Source: Cognatundibacterium oligocarboniphilum
GTDB taxonomy: Bacteria; Pseudomonadota; Gammaproteobacteria; Burkholderiales; Burkholderiaceae_D
NCBI RefSeq assembly: GCF_013377855.1
Contig: NZ_JABXYJ010000002.1
Span: forward strand, 124,001-188,000
Direction of reading: 5' to 3'
Length of the DNA: 64,000 nucleotides
Shown here: piece by piece, positions 54,997 through 64,000 of the stretch
Position numbering within the stretch: position 1 is the first letter of the stretch
How the letters are laid out: each line of letters begins with the position of its first letter
Position numbers and translations under genes: made by a program
The notes under the pieces: generated by a model
What the model was told of the DNA's origin: nothing
Seen by the model: only the letters and a program-made list of their open reading frames with translations
Databases searched by the model: none

Positions 54997-56126
54997 CAAT
55001 GCCTTTCAAAGTAACGGATACCTGCCAGCGCGATTCCTAAAAATAAAATACTCGGCACCAGTGCAGTCACCATCGGCGGCCAGGTATTGAGTAGCCCGAG
55101 GTGGGAAAATAAACGATTAATCAGGTAAAAAAACATTCCGATCATAATACCGCTGAAAATTTTCAGGCTGATACCACCGCTTCTGACATGCAGATATCCA
55201 AAAGGTAATGCCAAAGCCATCATGACCAACGTCACGAAAGGATAAGTCATCTTTTTCCAGAAAGCGATTTCGTAACGTTCACTATCCTGTTTATTATCGT
55301 TCAGATGTTGCGTATATGTCGCCAGATCAACAGCAGACATGCGATCGGGGTCGGCAAAAAGTACCGACAAAATATCCGGTGTGACTTCAGAGATCACATC
55401 CAGACCCGGGACTTTCTGACTTTTCACATTTGCAATGTCTTCGCTGGATAGTGTCTTGGGAAACGAGGTTTCTGACACGTCAGAAAGATGCCAGATATTT
55501 TTCCCTATGTATTCCGCATTTTTCGCGGTGACTTCGCGCGCCAGATGAAAATTTTTATCGAACTCATACATCCGTACATCTTTCAGTTGCCGGTTAGGCA
55601 GAATTTCCTTCACGTTCAGAAAGCGTGATCCGGTGATATCGCCGCTCAGACCGTGTTCACGAATCAGGTCTTTGGTCCACAAACCAGTCCTGAATTCCTG
55701 GGTCTCAGAGGCGCCCAATGCAGTCAGTTTCATCCGTTCAGCCAGTTTACTGGTATTCGGTGCGATCACTTCACCAAATAAAAAAGTGAGTAATACAAAT
55801 AGCAAACCAATTTTCAACAGCATGGTACCTGCCATGCCCGTCGACATACTGGCTGCGCGCATAATGGTAAATTCTGAGTTGGAAGCGAACTGTGCCAGCA
55901 CGTAAATGGTACCGATCAGAACGGCGATTGGCATGAATTCATAAATATAACCAGGCATTCCCAGAAATACATACAACATGGCATGCTGCAGGCGATAGCC
56001 ACCTTTATTTACCGTCTGCAATTCTCCCATCAGATCAAAAAAAGAAAACAGCGCCAGCAAAGCCACCATCACAAACAAGACGGCCCGCAAAATCTCGACC
56101 GCAAAATATTTTTGCAAAATTCTCAT
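54996..56126 (-). CDS. lptG: LPS export system permease LptG
   Basis: LptG forms with LptF and the LptB ATPase the inner-membrane engine that pulls LPS to the outer membrane. The 376-residue protein has the YjgP/YjgQ layout of three N-terminal helices (to about 110), a periplasmic beta-jellyroll (about 130-270) and three C-terminal helices (KKMTYPFVTLVMMALALPFGYLHVRSG). The start MRILQKYFAVEILRAVLFV is typical of LptG. It overlaps lptF (ATGA) and the next gene cbiX. Confidence 0.93.
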   Translation of the reverse strand: MRILQKYFAVEILRAVLFVMVALLALFSFFDLMGELQTVNKGGYRLQHAMLYVFLGMPGYIYEFMPIAVLIGTIYVLAQFASNSEFTIMRAASMSTGMAGTMLLKIGLLFVLLTFLFGEVIAPNTSKLAERMKLTALGASETQEFRTGLWTKDLIREHGLSGDITGSRFLNVKEILPNRQLKDVRMYEFDKNFHLAREVTAKNAEYIGKNIWHLSDVSETSFPKTLSSEDIANVKSQKVPGLDVISEVTPDILSVLFADPDRMSAVDLATYTQHLNDNKQDSERYEIAFWKKMTYPFVTLVMMALALPFGYLHVRSGGISLKIFSGIMIGMFFYLINRLFSHLGLLNTWPPMVTALVPSILFLGIALAGIRYFERH

Positions 56127-57253
56127 GCCACTACTTCCTTTTTCCGGAGACCGGCTTTCAGCCTGGACCAGAGAACCAGCGGATGCCAGCGGTGATTCAC
56201 CTCAAGCCGCCACATAAATAACAGGCCGATCAGAAACACCACCAGCGCATGCACGGGCCACCATGCCATGGCAAACTGACTCCGCCCCTGCGCCACCAGT
56301 GCCTGAGAAATATTAATGCCATTGAGATAAATCACTACCGATAATAAAGCCACGATCAGATTGGCAGAACGTCCCACCCGTGGATTGACATATCCCATAG
56401 GAATGGCCAGCAACATCAAAGACACACTCATGAATGGCAGGGAAATGCGCCACAACAGCTCTGCCAGTTTGCCATTATCCGGATTATCCAGCAGCAACAT
56501 CAGCGGCATGGATTTGGCAGAGTGATCGCCATCAAGCGGACCGTTCTGACTCGATACCAGCACACCGTATTTCTCAAATTGCATCATCTGAAAATCGGGC
56601 GCTGTCGGCAATCCGTCATAACGACGCCCCTGACTCATGACCAGAAATTTGTCGCCCAGTTTGTCGATTTCTATCCTGCCTTCTTTGGCCACCACCACGC
56701 TGGATTTGCCATCACGGATTGTATTGATGAAAATGTTCTGCACTTTACTGAGATCACCGGCCACCTCCTCGACGAAAAACACACGGTCGGACGAAGAGGA
56801 TTCCTGAAATTTGCCGGGCGAGACTTTGGCAATATCCGAGCGTTTTTCGTAACGCTCGCGGAATTCAACGCTTTGCTGATTGGCCCATGGCGTCACAACC
56901 AGACTCAGAAGACCAGTCAGAATGATCCAGGGTGCACCAAACCTTAACACTGGCCCGATCCACTCAGTCAGGCTGAGGCCGGATGCAAACCAGACGACCA
57001 TTTCTGAGTCCTGATAAGAGCGGGTCACCACCAGCAGCACGGAAATGAATCCGGTCAGGATCAGCAAAATCGGCATATTAATCAGAGAGGTAAAGCCAAT
57101 TAATGCCATCAGATCCGATGAAGCAACCTTACCATCGGCTGCCTGGCCAAGTATTTTGATCAACATCACTGAGATCGTGATGGTGAATAATGTCGTAAAG
57201 ACTGCGCCTGCTGCACTGAGCAATTCACGTCGTAGCGCGCGTTGAAAAATCAT
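56123..57253 (-). CDS. lptF: LPS export system permease LptF
   Basis: The first gene of lptFG. The 376-residue protein starts MIFQRALRRELLSAAGAVFTTLF and has GVLVSSQNGPLDG-type jellyroll sequence (FEKYGVLVSSQ) and a C-terminal helix set with LLAIPMGYVNPRVGRSANLIVALLSVVIYLN. It is divergent from pepA with only 50 bp between the starts, a conserved arrangement. The predicted -10 box lies so close to the ATG that its mRNA may be nearly leaderless. Confidence 0.93.
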   Translation of the reverse strand: MIFQRALRRELLSAAGAVFTTLFTITISVMLIKILGQAADGKVASSDLMALIGFTSLINMPILLILTGFISVLLVVTRSYQDSEMVVWFASGLSLTEWIGPVLRFGAPWIILTGLLSLVVTPWANQQSVEFRERYEKRSDIAKVSPGKFQESSSSDRVFFVEEVAGDLSKVQNIFINTIRDGKSSVVVAKEGRIEIDKLGDKFLVMSQGRRYDGLPTAPDFQMMQFEKYGVLVSSQNGPLDGDHSAKSMPLMLLLDNPDNGKLAELLWRISLPFMSVSLMLLAIPMGYVNPRVGRSANLIVALLSVVIYLNGINISQALVAQGRSQFAMAWWPVHALVVFLIGLLFMWRLEVNHRWHPLVLWSRLKAGLRKKEVVA

Positions 57254-57268
57254 GAGAAGGATTATAAT
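57242..57268 (+). promoter_or_regulatory. Candidate promoter of pepA
   Basis: TTGAAA (57242-57247) and TATAAT (57263-57268) are 15 bases apart, a short spacer. The -35 box lies in the lptF 5' end. The symmetric ATTATAAT would also offer a -10 box to the minus strand for lptF. Confidence 0.45.
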
Positions 57269-57303
57269 GTCCGTTTTACGAGACTTACCAAGAGGAGTAA
57301 TAC

Positions 57304-58812
57304 GTGGACTTTAGCATAAAAATAATCGACGCCAAAAGTACATCAACAGCCCACAAGGCTCTGAAGACAGCATGTATCGTTGTCGGCGTGTTTGAAAAAA
57401 ACAAACTTTCCACCATTGCCGCAGGTCTGGACAAACAAGGGGTAGTTGCCGCCGCGTTGAAATCCGGTGATATCTCCGGTAAACCGGGCTCATCACTATT
57501 ACTGCGCGGCATAACAGACATTGCTGCAGAACGTATTCTTTTGGTTGGCCTCGGTGAAGAAACCAATTCCGTCTCAGAAAAAAATTATCAGTCCGCAATA
57601 CAGGCGGCCGCCCGCAACCTGGCGATATTGGGTGCAGGTGATGCGCTGATTGCACTGCCTGCAGTCAAAGACCGCGATGTATCCTGGTCGATCAGAACAA
57701 CCGTCATCGCTTTCCGCGAAAGTATTTTCCGTGCAGACGGCCTGAAAAGCAAAAAGGAAACATCGCCGACCGGCGTTAAGAAAGTGGCTATTGCCGTCAC
57801 TACCGATGACAGCGCGCTTGCTAAAACAGCTTTGACACAAAGCGTAGCGCTGGCCAACGGGATGGACCTCACAAAAGAACTCGGAAATCTGCCACCGAAT
57901 ATCTGCACGCCGACCTATCTGGCAACTACTGCAAAGACGATTGCTGACAACTATAAAATGGGTGCAGAAATCCTCGACCGAAAACAAATACAGGCGCTCA
58001 AAATGGGCAGTTTTCTGTCCGTCACCAACGGTACTGCGGAGCCACCTAAATTTATCGTGTTGAAACACAATGGCGGCAAGGCCAAGGACGCCCCGGTAGT
58101 GCTGGTCGGCAAAGGCATCACCTTTGATTCAGGCGGCATCTCTCTGAAGCCCGGCGTGGGCATGGATGAGATGAAATACGATATGGGTGGTGCAGCCTCG
58201 GTGCTCGGTACCATGCGTGCCATTGGCGAGATGAAATTGAAGCTGAATGTTTACGCGATTATTCCTACCTGCGAAAATATGCCTTCCGGCACAGCAACTC
58301 GTCCTGGCGATATCGTTACATCGATGTCTGGCCAGACCATCGAAATCCTCAATACCGACGCGGAAGGCCGTCTGATCCTGTGCGATGCACTGACTTATGC
58401 TGAACGCTTTAATCCTGCCGCCGTGGTGGATGTCGCAACGCTGACCGGTGCATGCGTCACTTCGCTGGGTCATCACAATTCAGGTTTGTTCACACGTCAT
58501 GACGACGCGCATGACAAACTGGCTGCAGAATTACTGGCTGCCGGCAAACAAACCGGAGACACTGCATGGCGTATGCCGATTGAAGAAGCTTACAATGAGC
58601 AGCTGAAATCCAATTTTGCAGATATGGCAAATATCGGCGGTCCGGCTGGCGGCAGTATTACTGCGGCATGTTTCCTGGAGCGCTTCACGAAGAAATATAC
58701 CTGGGCGCATCTGGACATTGCCGGTACTGCCTGGAAATCTGGCCCAGCCAAAGGTTCTACGGGCCGGCCAGTACCTTTACTGACAACCTTCCTGATCAAC
58801 CGAGCCGGTTAA
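57304..58812 (+). CDS. pepA: Leucyl aminopeptidase PepA (M17), GTG start
   Basis: PepA is a hexameric di-metal aminopeptidase; in E. coli it also binds DNA in Xer recombination. The 502-residue protein has the M17 N-terminal domain and the catalytic domain with [35 protein letters not shown], holding the metal ligands, and [20 protein letters not shown]. The C-terminal [17 protein letters not shown] and [14 protein letters not shown] are standard. AGAGGAG seven bases upstream supports the GTG. Confidence 0.95.
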   Translation: MDFSIKIIDAKSTSTAHKALKTACIVVGVFEKNKLSTIAAGLDKQGVVAAALKSGDISGKPGSSLLLRGITDIAAERILLVGLGEETNSVSEKNYQSAIQAAARNLAILGAGDALIALPAVKDRDVSWSIRTTVIAFRESIFRADGLKSKKETSPTGVKKVAIAVTTDDSALAKTALTQSVALANGMDLTKELGNLPPNICTPTYLATTAKTIADNYKMGAEILDRKQIQALKMGSFLSVTNGTAEPPKFIVLKHNGGKAKDAPVVLVGKGITFDSGGISLKPGVGMDEMKYDMGGAASVLGTMRAIGEMKLKLNVYAIIPTCENMPSGTATRPGDIVTSMSGQTIEILNTDAEGRLILCDALTYAERFNPAAVVDVATLTGACVTSLGHHNSGLFTRHDDAHDKLAAELLAAGKQTGDTAWRMPIEEAYNEQLKSNFADMANIGGPAGGSITAACFLERFTKKYTWAHLDIAGTAWKSGPAKGSTGRPVPLLTTFLINRAG

Positions 58813-58916
58813 CCTCTGTCAGGACTCTTCACCGGCATGCCGGTGTCTTGATACAACGTGCCGTGCTCTGGTGCTAAAGAGTACGGCTTATTTTTTCAAC
58901 TCGATGCTTGCCTGCC

Positions 58917-59684
58917 ATGAAATTAAGTACTTGGAACGTTAATTCCCTGAAAGTCCGGCTGCCACAAGTGCTGCAATGGCTGGAAACCAATCCGGTCGAT
59001 GTTTTATGCATCCAGGAAACGAAGCTGACTGATGATAAATTTCCTCAGGCTGAGATTGAAGCTGCCGGTTATCACGTCGTATTTACCGGTCAGAAAACAT
59101 ATAATGGTGTAGCGATTCTGTCACGCCATCCGATGTCAGATATCCAGAAAAATAATCCGCAGTTTGAAGACGAACAGCAGCGCATTATCGCAGCAACAGT
59201 TAACGGCATGCGTATCATCTGCGCTTATGTCCCGAATGGACAATCGCCAGACTCCGAGAAATTTCAATACAAACTGAAATGGCTGGCATCGCTGGAAAAC
59301 TGGGTACGCTCAGAGCTGCATCGCTATCCGGAACTGGCATTGCTGGGAGATTACAATATCGCGCCTGAAGACCGCGACGTTCATGATCCTACAGCATGGG
59401 AAGGTCAGAATCTGGTGTCTCCGGAAGAGCGCGGTGCCCTGCAGTCTTTGCTGAATCTGGGCTTATCAGACAGTTTTCGCCAATTTGAACAGGCCGAAAA
59501 ATCTTTCAGCTGGTGGGATTACAGAGCGCTGGGCTTCCGGTTAAACAAAGGTCTGCGCATTGATCACATTCTGCTCTCAACGCCACTGGCGCAACGCTGC
59601 ACCGCCTGCATGATTGACCGGGTACCACGCAAATGGGAGCAACCATCCGATCATGCACCGGTGGTCGCTACCCTGACACCCTGA
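58917..59684 (+). CDS. xthA: Exodeoxyribonuclease III / AP endonuclease XthA
   Basis: A base-excision repair enzyme that cuts at abasic sites and has 3' exonuclease activity. The 255-residue protein has MKLSTWNVNSLKVRLP with the metal-site Asn, VDVLCIQETKLTDDKFP with the Glu ligand, LLGDYNIAPEDRDVHDP with the catalytic Asp and Asn, and QPSDHAPVVATL with the final His. The ATG is preferred over a TTG three codons upstream. It converges on the chemotaxis receptor gene with only seven bases between stops. Confidence 0.94.
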   Translation: MKLSTWNVNSLKVRLPQVLQWLETNPVDVLCIQETKLTDDKFPQAEIEAAGYHVVFTGQKTYNGVAILSRHPMSDIQKNNPQFEDEQQRIIAATVNGMRIICAYVPNGQSPDSEKFQYKLKWLASLENWVRSELHRYPELALLGDYNIAPEDRDVHDPTAWEGQNLVSPEERGALQSLLNLGLSDSFRQFEQAEKSFSWWDYRALGFRLNKGLRIDHILLSTPLAQRCTACMIDRVPRKWEQPSDHAPVVATLTP

Positions 59685-59691
59685 TACTGAT

Positions 59692-61569
59692 TTAATTCTC
59701 GTACTCCAGACTTGGCGCCGCCTGTGGGGTGGCTGACTTTTTGACCGCAGCCATCCGTACTGCAGGCTGCTGGTGCTCAGTACGGAATGCAGACATGGCG
59801 GTTTTTAACAGGTTCGCCTGTTCTTCGAGTGACCCGGCAGCTGCAGCAGCCTGCTCCACCAATGCTGCATTTTGCTGTGTCGCTTCATCCATATGTGCTA
59901 ATGCGACATTGACCTGCTGAATGCCATCGCTCTGCTCTGCTGATGCCGAAGTAATTTCATTGATGATGGCAGCCACCTGATCGACGGCAGCCACGATCCG
60001 GGTCATGGCTGCACCGGCTTTATCGACCAGCTCTGAGCCCTCGTTCACTTTACTGACAGAGTCCTCAATCAGCGTTTTAATTTCCTGCGCTGCCGCTGCG
60101 CTGCGCTGGGCCAGCGTACGGACTTCACTGGCAACCACCGCGAAACCTCTGCCCTGCTCCCCGGCTCTGGCTGCCTCAACCGCCGCATTCAAGGCCAGAA
60201 TATTGGTCTGAAAAGCGATTCCTTCTATCACGCTGATGATGTCGACAATTTTGCGGGAACTGTCGGATATGCCCTGCATTGTCGTGACCACCTTACTGAC
60301 AACATCTCCACCCTGAGTTGCCACATCCGAAGCGTTAACTGCCATTTTATTGGCTTCCCGGGCATTGTCAGCATTATTCCTGACGGCCTCAGTCAGTTCC
60401 TCCATGCTGGCAGCAGTTTCCTCCAGCGAAGAAGCCTGTTGCTCGGTTCGTCCAGATAAATCCATATTGCCGGTGGCAATTTCGGTCGCCCCGACAGTAA
60501 TGGAATCTGTCGCCTTCCGCACATCAGTCACCATGACGCGCAACTGCTCCAGAAAGCGGTTAAATGCATCGGCCGTCTGTGCCACCTCGTCCTCGCCTTC
60601 TACTTCGATTTTTCTGCTCAAATCCCCGCCGCCGGCAGCAATCTCCGACATCGCATCACGCACGCGCTGCAAGCCGGAAAGCATGTGCCCAACCAGCCAG
60701 GTAGAAATAGGAACAATGACCGCCAGCAGAATCAGCATAACCGCAGCAGAAATCATCAGCAGTTGATCCAGTGCGGCCAGCGCTTTGTTTTTATCCACGA
60801 CCAGCGCCAGATACATATCCGAACCGGTAATTTGCTGCAGGAACAGGAAGCTCGCCTTGCCATCGATATTGACCTGGGTCGGCTCAGTGTTTTTATCCAT
60901 CTTGGTCAAATTTTCCAGCGCCAGCTCGGCAGCAATTTCCTTTGCCGGCTTCAACACTTTATTCTGATCAGCATGCGCCAGCACCTGTCCCGATTTATCC
61001 AGCAAAAATGCATAGCCATCGCCAGCCAGCTTGATCGTCAGAATCTGCTCCACAATTTTGGTCAGGAAAACATCCGCCGCAACAACACCACCTTCCCCTC
61101 CTTTGACCGGGGCCGCAAACGAAATCATGAGTCCGGGCGGATTCACGCCCATATACGCAGAAGTGACGATCGGCTTTTTAGCCTCCATGGCTGCTTTGTA
61201 CCAGGGACGCACGGTTGGGTCGTAACCGGCAGGCGGTGGATTGGCTGGGAAATTAGTAAATGTCTTGTCAGGTTGCCCCAGATAGACACTCAGGAAGTTT
61301 CCCCCTTTGCTGATCATTATCAGACTGGAAGTCAGATCATTTCCATTCCCCACAGCCTCTGCCAAACTGGCAACCATTGAGGTATTCACTTGTATCCAGT
61401 TACTCAGGACAGCATTGTAGCTGGCTGCAACACTGCGGATTTCATTACTCAGATCATGCTCAATTTGCGATTTCATCCGCAGATAACTGCCGATAGTCAG
61501 AAAAACCGTACAAATGGTGACCAGCAACGCAATCACAAAAATCAACCTGCCTTTGAGCGACTTCATCAT
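59692..61569 (-). CDS. Methyl-accepting chemotaxis protein with dCACHE sensor
   Basis: The 625-residue receptor has TM1 ([21 protein letters not shown]), a periplasmic double-CACHE domain (about 35-275, with [25 protein letters not shown] and [18 protein letters not shown]), TM2 (about 278-300), a HAMP domain ([20 protein letters not shown]) and the signalling hairpin [42 protein letters not shown]. dCACHE domains of this type often sense amino acids or organic acids. It lacks the C-terminal NWETF docking peptide. The ATG pair follows GGGAGAG. No che genes adjoin it. Confidence 0.93.
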   Translation of the reverse strand: MMKSLKGRLIFVIALLVTICTVFLTIGSYLRMKSQIEHDLSNEIRSVAASYNAVLSNWIQVNTSMVASLAEAVGNGNDLTSSLIMISKGGNFLSVYLGQPDKTFTNFPANPPPAGYDPTVRPWYKAAMEAKKPIVTSAYMGVNPPGLMISFAAPVKGGEGGVVAADVFLTKIVEQILTIKLAGDGYAFLLDKSGQVLAHADQNKVLKPAKEIAAELALENLTKMDKNTEPTQVNIDGKASFLFLQQITGSDMYLALVVDKNKALAALDQLLMISAAVMLILLAVIVPISTWLVGHMLSGLQRVRDAMSEIAAGGGDLSRKIEVEGEDEVAQTADAFNRFLEQLRVMVTDVRKATDSITVGATEIATGNMDLSGRTEQQASSLEETAASMEELTEAVRNNADNAREANKMAVNASDVATQGGDVVSKVVTTMQGISDSSRKIVDIISVIEGIAFQTNILALNAAVEAARAGEQGRGFAVVASEVRTLAQRSAAAAQEIKTLIEDSVSKVNEGSELVDKAGAAMTRIVAAVDQVAAIINEITSASAEQSDGIQQVNVALAHMDEATQQNAALVEQAAAAAGSLEEQANLLKTAMSAFRTEHQQPAVRMAAVKKSATPQAAPSLEYEN

Positions 61570-61745
61570 GTTCTCTCCCGTTCTTCTTGAGTAATTCAGA
61601 GATACCGAAACTGAAACAAAAAAACTGAATTCCAGAAATTCATATTACGCTGGAATTTTGGCAGCGTACAAACAATTTCCACTTTCCTTTTCTACCACAA
61701 TGTCAAACAATGTGAATCTACTCTGAATTTTCCGATAATCTACCT

Positions 61746-62261
61746 ATGACCATTCTGTACACGCACCGTTTAGTGTTGCGAATATTCAACGTTGATGATG
61801 CTGAATTTGTATTTGAACTGATGAATGATCCCAGCTGGATCAGGTATATCGGGGATAAAGGGATTGATGATCTCGACAAGGCCAGGGCGTGGATACGCGA
61901 ACGACCACTGGAAAGCCAGCGCCAGCATGGTTTTAGCTTTTATGTCGTGACGTTAAAGGATACGGAAACGCCGGTCGGCATCTGTGGACTGATCAAGCGC
62001 GCCACGCTGCAGGATGTTGATATGGGGTACGCATTTTTACCGCAATTCTGTGGCCAGGGATATGCGTATGAGGCGGCTCAGGCGGTAATGCAGTACGCGC
62101 AGCAGCAATTCGCCTTTAAAAAGCTGGCTGCCATTACCTCACCGGATAATCAGCCTTCCAATCAGCTATTGTACAAGTTAGGTTTTACTCTTGAGCAAAT
62201 ATTGATACTGGATGGAGAAGAGCGGGAAACCAATCTGTATACTTATCATTTCTCCGCCTGA
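61746..62261 (+). CDS. GNAT N-acetyltransferase, RimJ/RimL-like
   Basis: A 171-residue enzyme with the GNAT layout: THRLVLRIFNVDDAEFVFELMNDPSWIRYIGD, then PVGICGLIKRATLQDVDMGYAFLPQFCGQGYAYEAAQAVMQYAQQ with the acetyl-CoA loop (QFCGQGYA), and LAAITSPDNQPSNQLLYKLGFTLEQ. The pattern is that of the Acetyltransf_3 group, which includes ribosomal protein acetyltransferases, but the target is unknown. It is a single gene. Confidence 0.88.
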   Translation: MTILYTHRLVLRIFNVDDAEFVFELMNDPSWIRYIGDKGIDDLDKARAWIRERPLESQRQHGFSFYVVTLKDTETPVGICGLIKRATLQDVDMGYAFLPQFCGQGYAYEAAQAVMQYAQQQFAFKKLAAITSPDNQPSNQLLYKLGFTLEQILILDGEERETNLYTYHFSA

Positions 62262-62307
62262 ATCAGAGTTCCGCCGAGGTGATCTGAGCCAATATTGCCA
62301 CTGCTTT

Positions 62308-62778
62308 TTACAAGAAACGATCCAGAATTTTCCGGCTATGCCGGTCAATCTCAAACATATCTCGGATCAGAAACTGAATGCCGTGATTGTCCGTAATCAG
62401 CAGTGAAGTTTTCCCGATGCGCCGGATATCCTCATCTCCTTTCAGCACAAATTCAGTTTCCCCGCGGTCAGTGCTGACGCTCCAGGTACAAGGCAGGGCG
62501 AAACTGCTGACACCGTTGATCCGCTGAATCTCAGGCATGAATTCCCGCCCCTCCAGTTCAATGGTCACCAGTTGGCGGGCGGTTTGAGGCAGATCGGTCA
62601 AAACATCAATCCATGCCACTTCACGCCCATCCGTTGTCACCAGCGAAATTCCAGACATCGGAGACTGAATCGGGAATGCCCGTACCGGACTCACGCCCTC
62701 AAATACCTCGCCACCGGCATTACGCAAAACCAGTTTACCGAAACTATTGCGATGTAATTCAAACCCGGCTGTACTCAT
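62308..62778 (-). CDS. DUF1854 protein (cyanophycin-associated family)
   Basis: The 156-residue protein has the DUF1854 pattern: FELHRNSFGKLVLRNAGGEVFEGVSPVRAFPIQSP, ISLVTTDGREVAWIDVLTDLP, FMPEIQRINGVSSFALPCTWSVSTDRGETEFVLKGDEDIRRIGKTSLLITDNHGIQFLIRDM. It is soluble, of unknown activity. Relatives lie beside an ABC exporter and, in many betaproteobacteria, beside cyanophycin synthetase genes; the latter would fall beyond the window. It starts one base from the ABC gene stop, so they are one transcript. Confidence 0.88.
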   Translation of the reverse strand: MSTAGFELHRNSFGKLVLRNAGGEVFEGVSPVRAFPIQSPMSGISLVTTDGREVAWIDVLTDLPQTARQLVTIELEGREFMPEIQRINGVSSFALPCTWSVSTDRGETEFVLKGDEDIRRIGKTSLLITDNHGIQFLIRDMFEIDRHSRKILDRFL

Positions 62779-64000
62779 TATTCTTCTCCCATCAGTTCAG
62801 CATGACGCGCCTGTGCCTGATACAGCTCGTAATAAGCACCCTGCTTCGCCATCAGTTCATCATGTCCGCCGACCTCCACCACCTGCCCACGATCCAGCAC
62901 CACCAGACGGTCGGCTTTATGCAATGTGGATAAGCGGTGTGCAATGGCAATCGTCGTGCGCCCCTGAACCAGATTATCGAGCGCTTTCTGAATTTCTTTT
63001 TCTGTCTGGGAATCAACGGAAGAAGTCGCTTCATCCATAATCAGAATGCGTGGGTCAATCAGCAGGGCACGGGCAATCGAAATACGTTGCCGTTCACCAC
63101 CGGATAATCCCTGGCCGCGCTCGCCGACCATCGAATCATAGCCCTGCGGCAAACGCAGGATAAACTCATGTGCATGCGCCGCACGTGCAGCAGCAATGAT
63201 TTCGTCGCGACTTGCATCTGGCTTACCATAGGCGATATTTTCGGCAATGGTACCGAAAAACAGGAATGGCTCCTGCAAGACCAGACCGATGTTTTTCCGG
63301 TAATCAGCAACGGCAAACGACCGGATATCCACTCCATCAAGCAGGATCGCACCTTCCGACACGTCATAAAAACGACAAATCAGGTTAACCAGCGTACTTT
63401 TGCCCGAACCACTATGCCCAACCAGGCCGATCATTTCTCCGGGACGGATATTCAGGCTGATACCACGATTGACGGCGCGGTTGCCATAACGGAATCCGAC
63501 TTCACGCAATTCAATCTGACCTTTCACTTCCTTGATGGCAACCGGCTGCTGCGGATCAGGAACGCTGGAAACATGATCCAGAATATCGAAAATACGCTTG
63601 GCCGCGGAAGCTGATTTTTGCGTCACGGAAACGATACGACTCATAGAATCAATCCGGCCATAGAAATTACTGATGAAAGCGACCGCAGCCACGAGGGAAC
63701 CCACCGTGATTTCATTATGCGATACCTGCCAGATCCCAAATCCCCAAACCACCAGAATCCCGAGATCGGTCAGGAAAGATACCGTGGGCGAGAACAAAGA
63801 CCAGACCTTGTTCAGACGATCATTGACTGCCAGATTGTGTTTGTTAGCGACGCGAAAACGGTTGGCTTCCCGCTGCTCCTGGGCAAAGGCTTTCACCACA
63901 CGGATACCGGGAATGGTGTCAGCCAGCACGTTGGTGACTTCTCCCCACACACGGTCAATTTTTTCAAATCCGGTGCGTAATTTGTCTCTGACCAGATGGA
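62778..64000 (-). CDS. ABC exporter, fused permease and ATPase (partial, 5' end beyond the window)
   Basis: The frame is open through the last base, so the N-terminal part is missing. What remains begins in the transmembrane domain (LVRDKLRTGFEKIDRVWGEVTNVLADTIPGIRVVKAFAQEQREANRF). The nucleotide-binding domain is complete: Walker A GLVGHSGSGKSTLVNLI, Q-loop LVLQEPFLF, signature LSGGERQRISIARALL, Walker B RILIMDEATSSVD and the switch His in IAHRLST. It is a half-type exporter of the MsbA/lipid A family layout. The substrate is unknown; its link to DUF1854 points to the cyanophycin-associated ABC group (inference). Confidence 0.9.
   Translation of the reverse strand, partial: HLVRDKLRTGFEKIDRVWGEVTNVLADTIPGIRVVKAFAQEQREANRFRVANKHNLAVNDRLNKVWSLFSPTVSFLTDLGILVVWGFGIWQVSHNEITVGSLVAAVAFISNFYGRIDSMSRIVSVTQKSASAAKRIFDILDHVSSVPDPQQPVAIKEVKGQIELREVGFRYGNRAVNRGISLNIRPGEMIGLVGHSGSGKSTLVNLICRFYDVSEGAILLDGVDIRSFAVADYRKNIGLVLQEPFLFFGTIAENIAYGKPDASRDEIIAAARAAHAHEFILRLPQGYDSMVGERGQGLSGGERQRISIARALLIDPRILIMDEATSSVDSQTEKEIQKALDNLVQGRTTIAIAHRLSTLHKADRLVVLDRGQVVEVGGHDELMAKQGAYYELYQAQARHAELMGEE

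Overview
The window reads as a chromosomal segment of a Betaproteobacterium, most likely Burkholderiales close to Oxalobacteraceae (inference from protein flavour and gene order; no search was run). Supporting points are the sulfur block TSUP-cysI-DUF934-cysH-cysD-cysN-cobA, the pair aat-bpt, pepA divergent from lptFG, rimP-nusA-infB-rbfA-truB in one run, and a DUF1854 gene beside an ABC exporter. Coding density is high. There are two tRNAs (His, initiator Met), no rRNA, no CRISPR array and no complete IS element.

Layout. 1-9.3 kb: tRNA-His, then minus-strand genes for a PCuAC copper chaperone, DusA, a 1360-residue SNF2 helicase, a DUF1294 membrane protein, TrhP (U32 family) and an EamA transporter. 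9.3-17.7 kb: typA and the translation/transcription block truB-rbfA-infB-nusA-rimP, all minus strand. 17.9-35.4 kb: a 17-kb polysaccharide locus on the minus strand, AT-rich in its centre. In transcription order it is a glycine-rich outer-membrane-type protein, uppS, a GNAT acetyltransferase, two DegT-type aminotransferases, a Wzx flippase, a FnlA/CapE-type UDP-GlcNAc dehydratase, three glycosyltransferases, a Wzy/EpsG polymerase, an IS3 transposase relic, a WecA-type initiating transferase, a Wza-like exporter and a Wzz-like co-polymerase. This is a nearly complete Wzx/Wzy pathway for a polymer that probably contains an amino-deoxy sugar.

35.7-46.7 kb: rluB-scpB, tRNA-fMet, a Nudix hydrolase, the ammonium transporter amtB behind a sigma-54 promoter with NtrC-like half-sites, aat-bpt (N-degron tagging), pyrD, an aldo/keto reductase, a DUF4019 protein, a periplasmic cyclophilin, and a small secreted protein whose 3' end has been invaded by a 190-bp MITE. 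46.9-53.8 kb: assimilatory sulfate reduction operon from sulfate activation to sulfide, including siroheme methylation; the siroheme chelatase (cbiX/sirB) lies further on, downstream of lptG. 53.8-64 kb: a frameshifted family-3 solute-binding protein gene, lptF-lptG, pepA, xthA, a chemotaxis receptor, a GNAT enzyme, DUF1854 and an ABC exporter cut by the window end.

Most unusual points: one of the tandem DegT aminotransferases has Arg where the PLP-binding Lys should be; a second-site type uppS sits inside the polysaccharide operon; a previously unannotated IS3 relic and a MITE with 3-bp target duplication were found by reading gaps; a GC-rich ATACT/AGTAT palindrome recurs at 6.66 and 42.2 kb; and a one-base frameshift splits an otherwise complete solute-binding protein.
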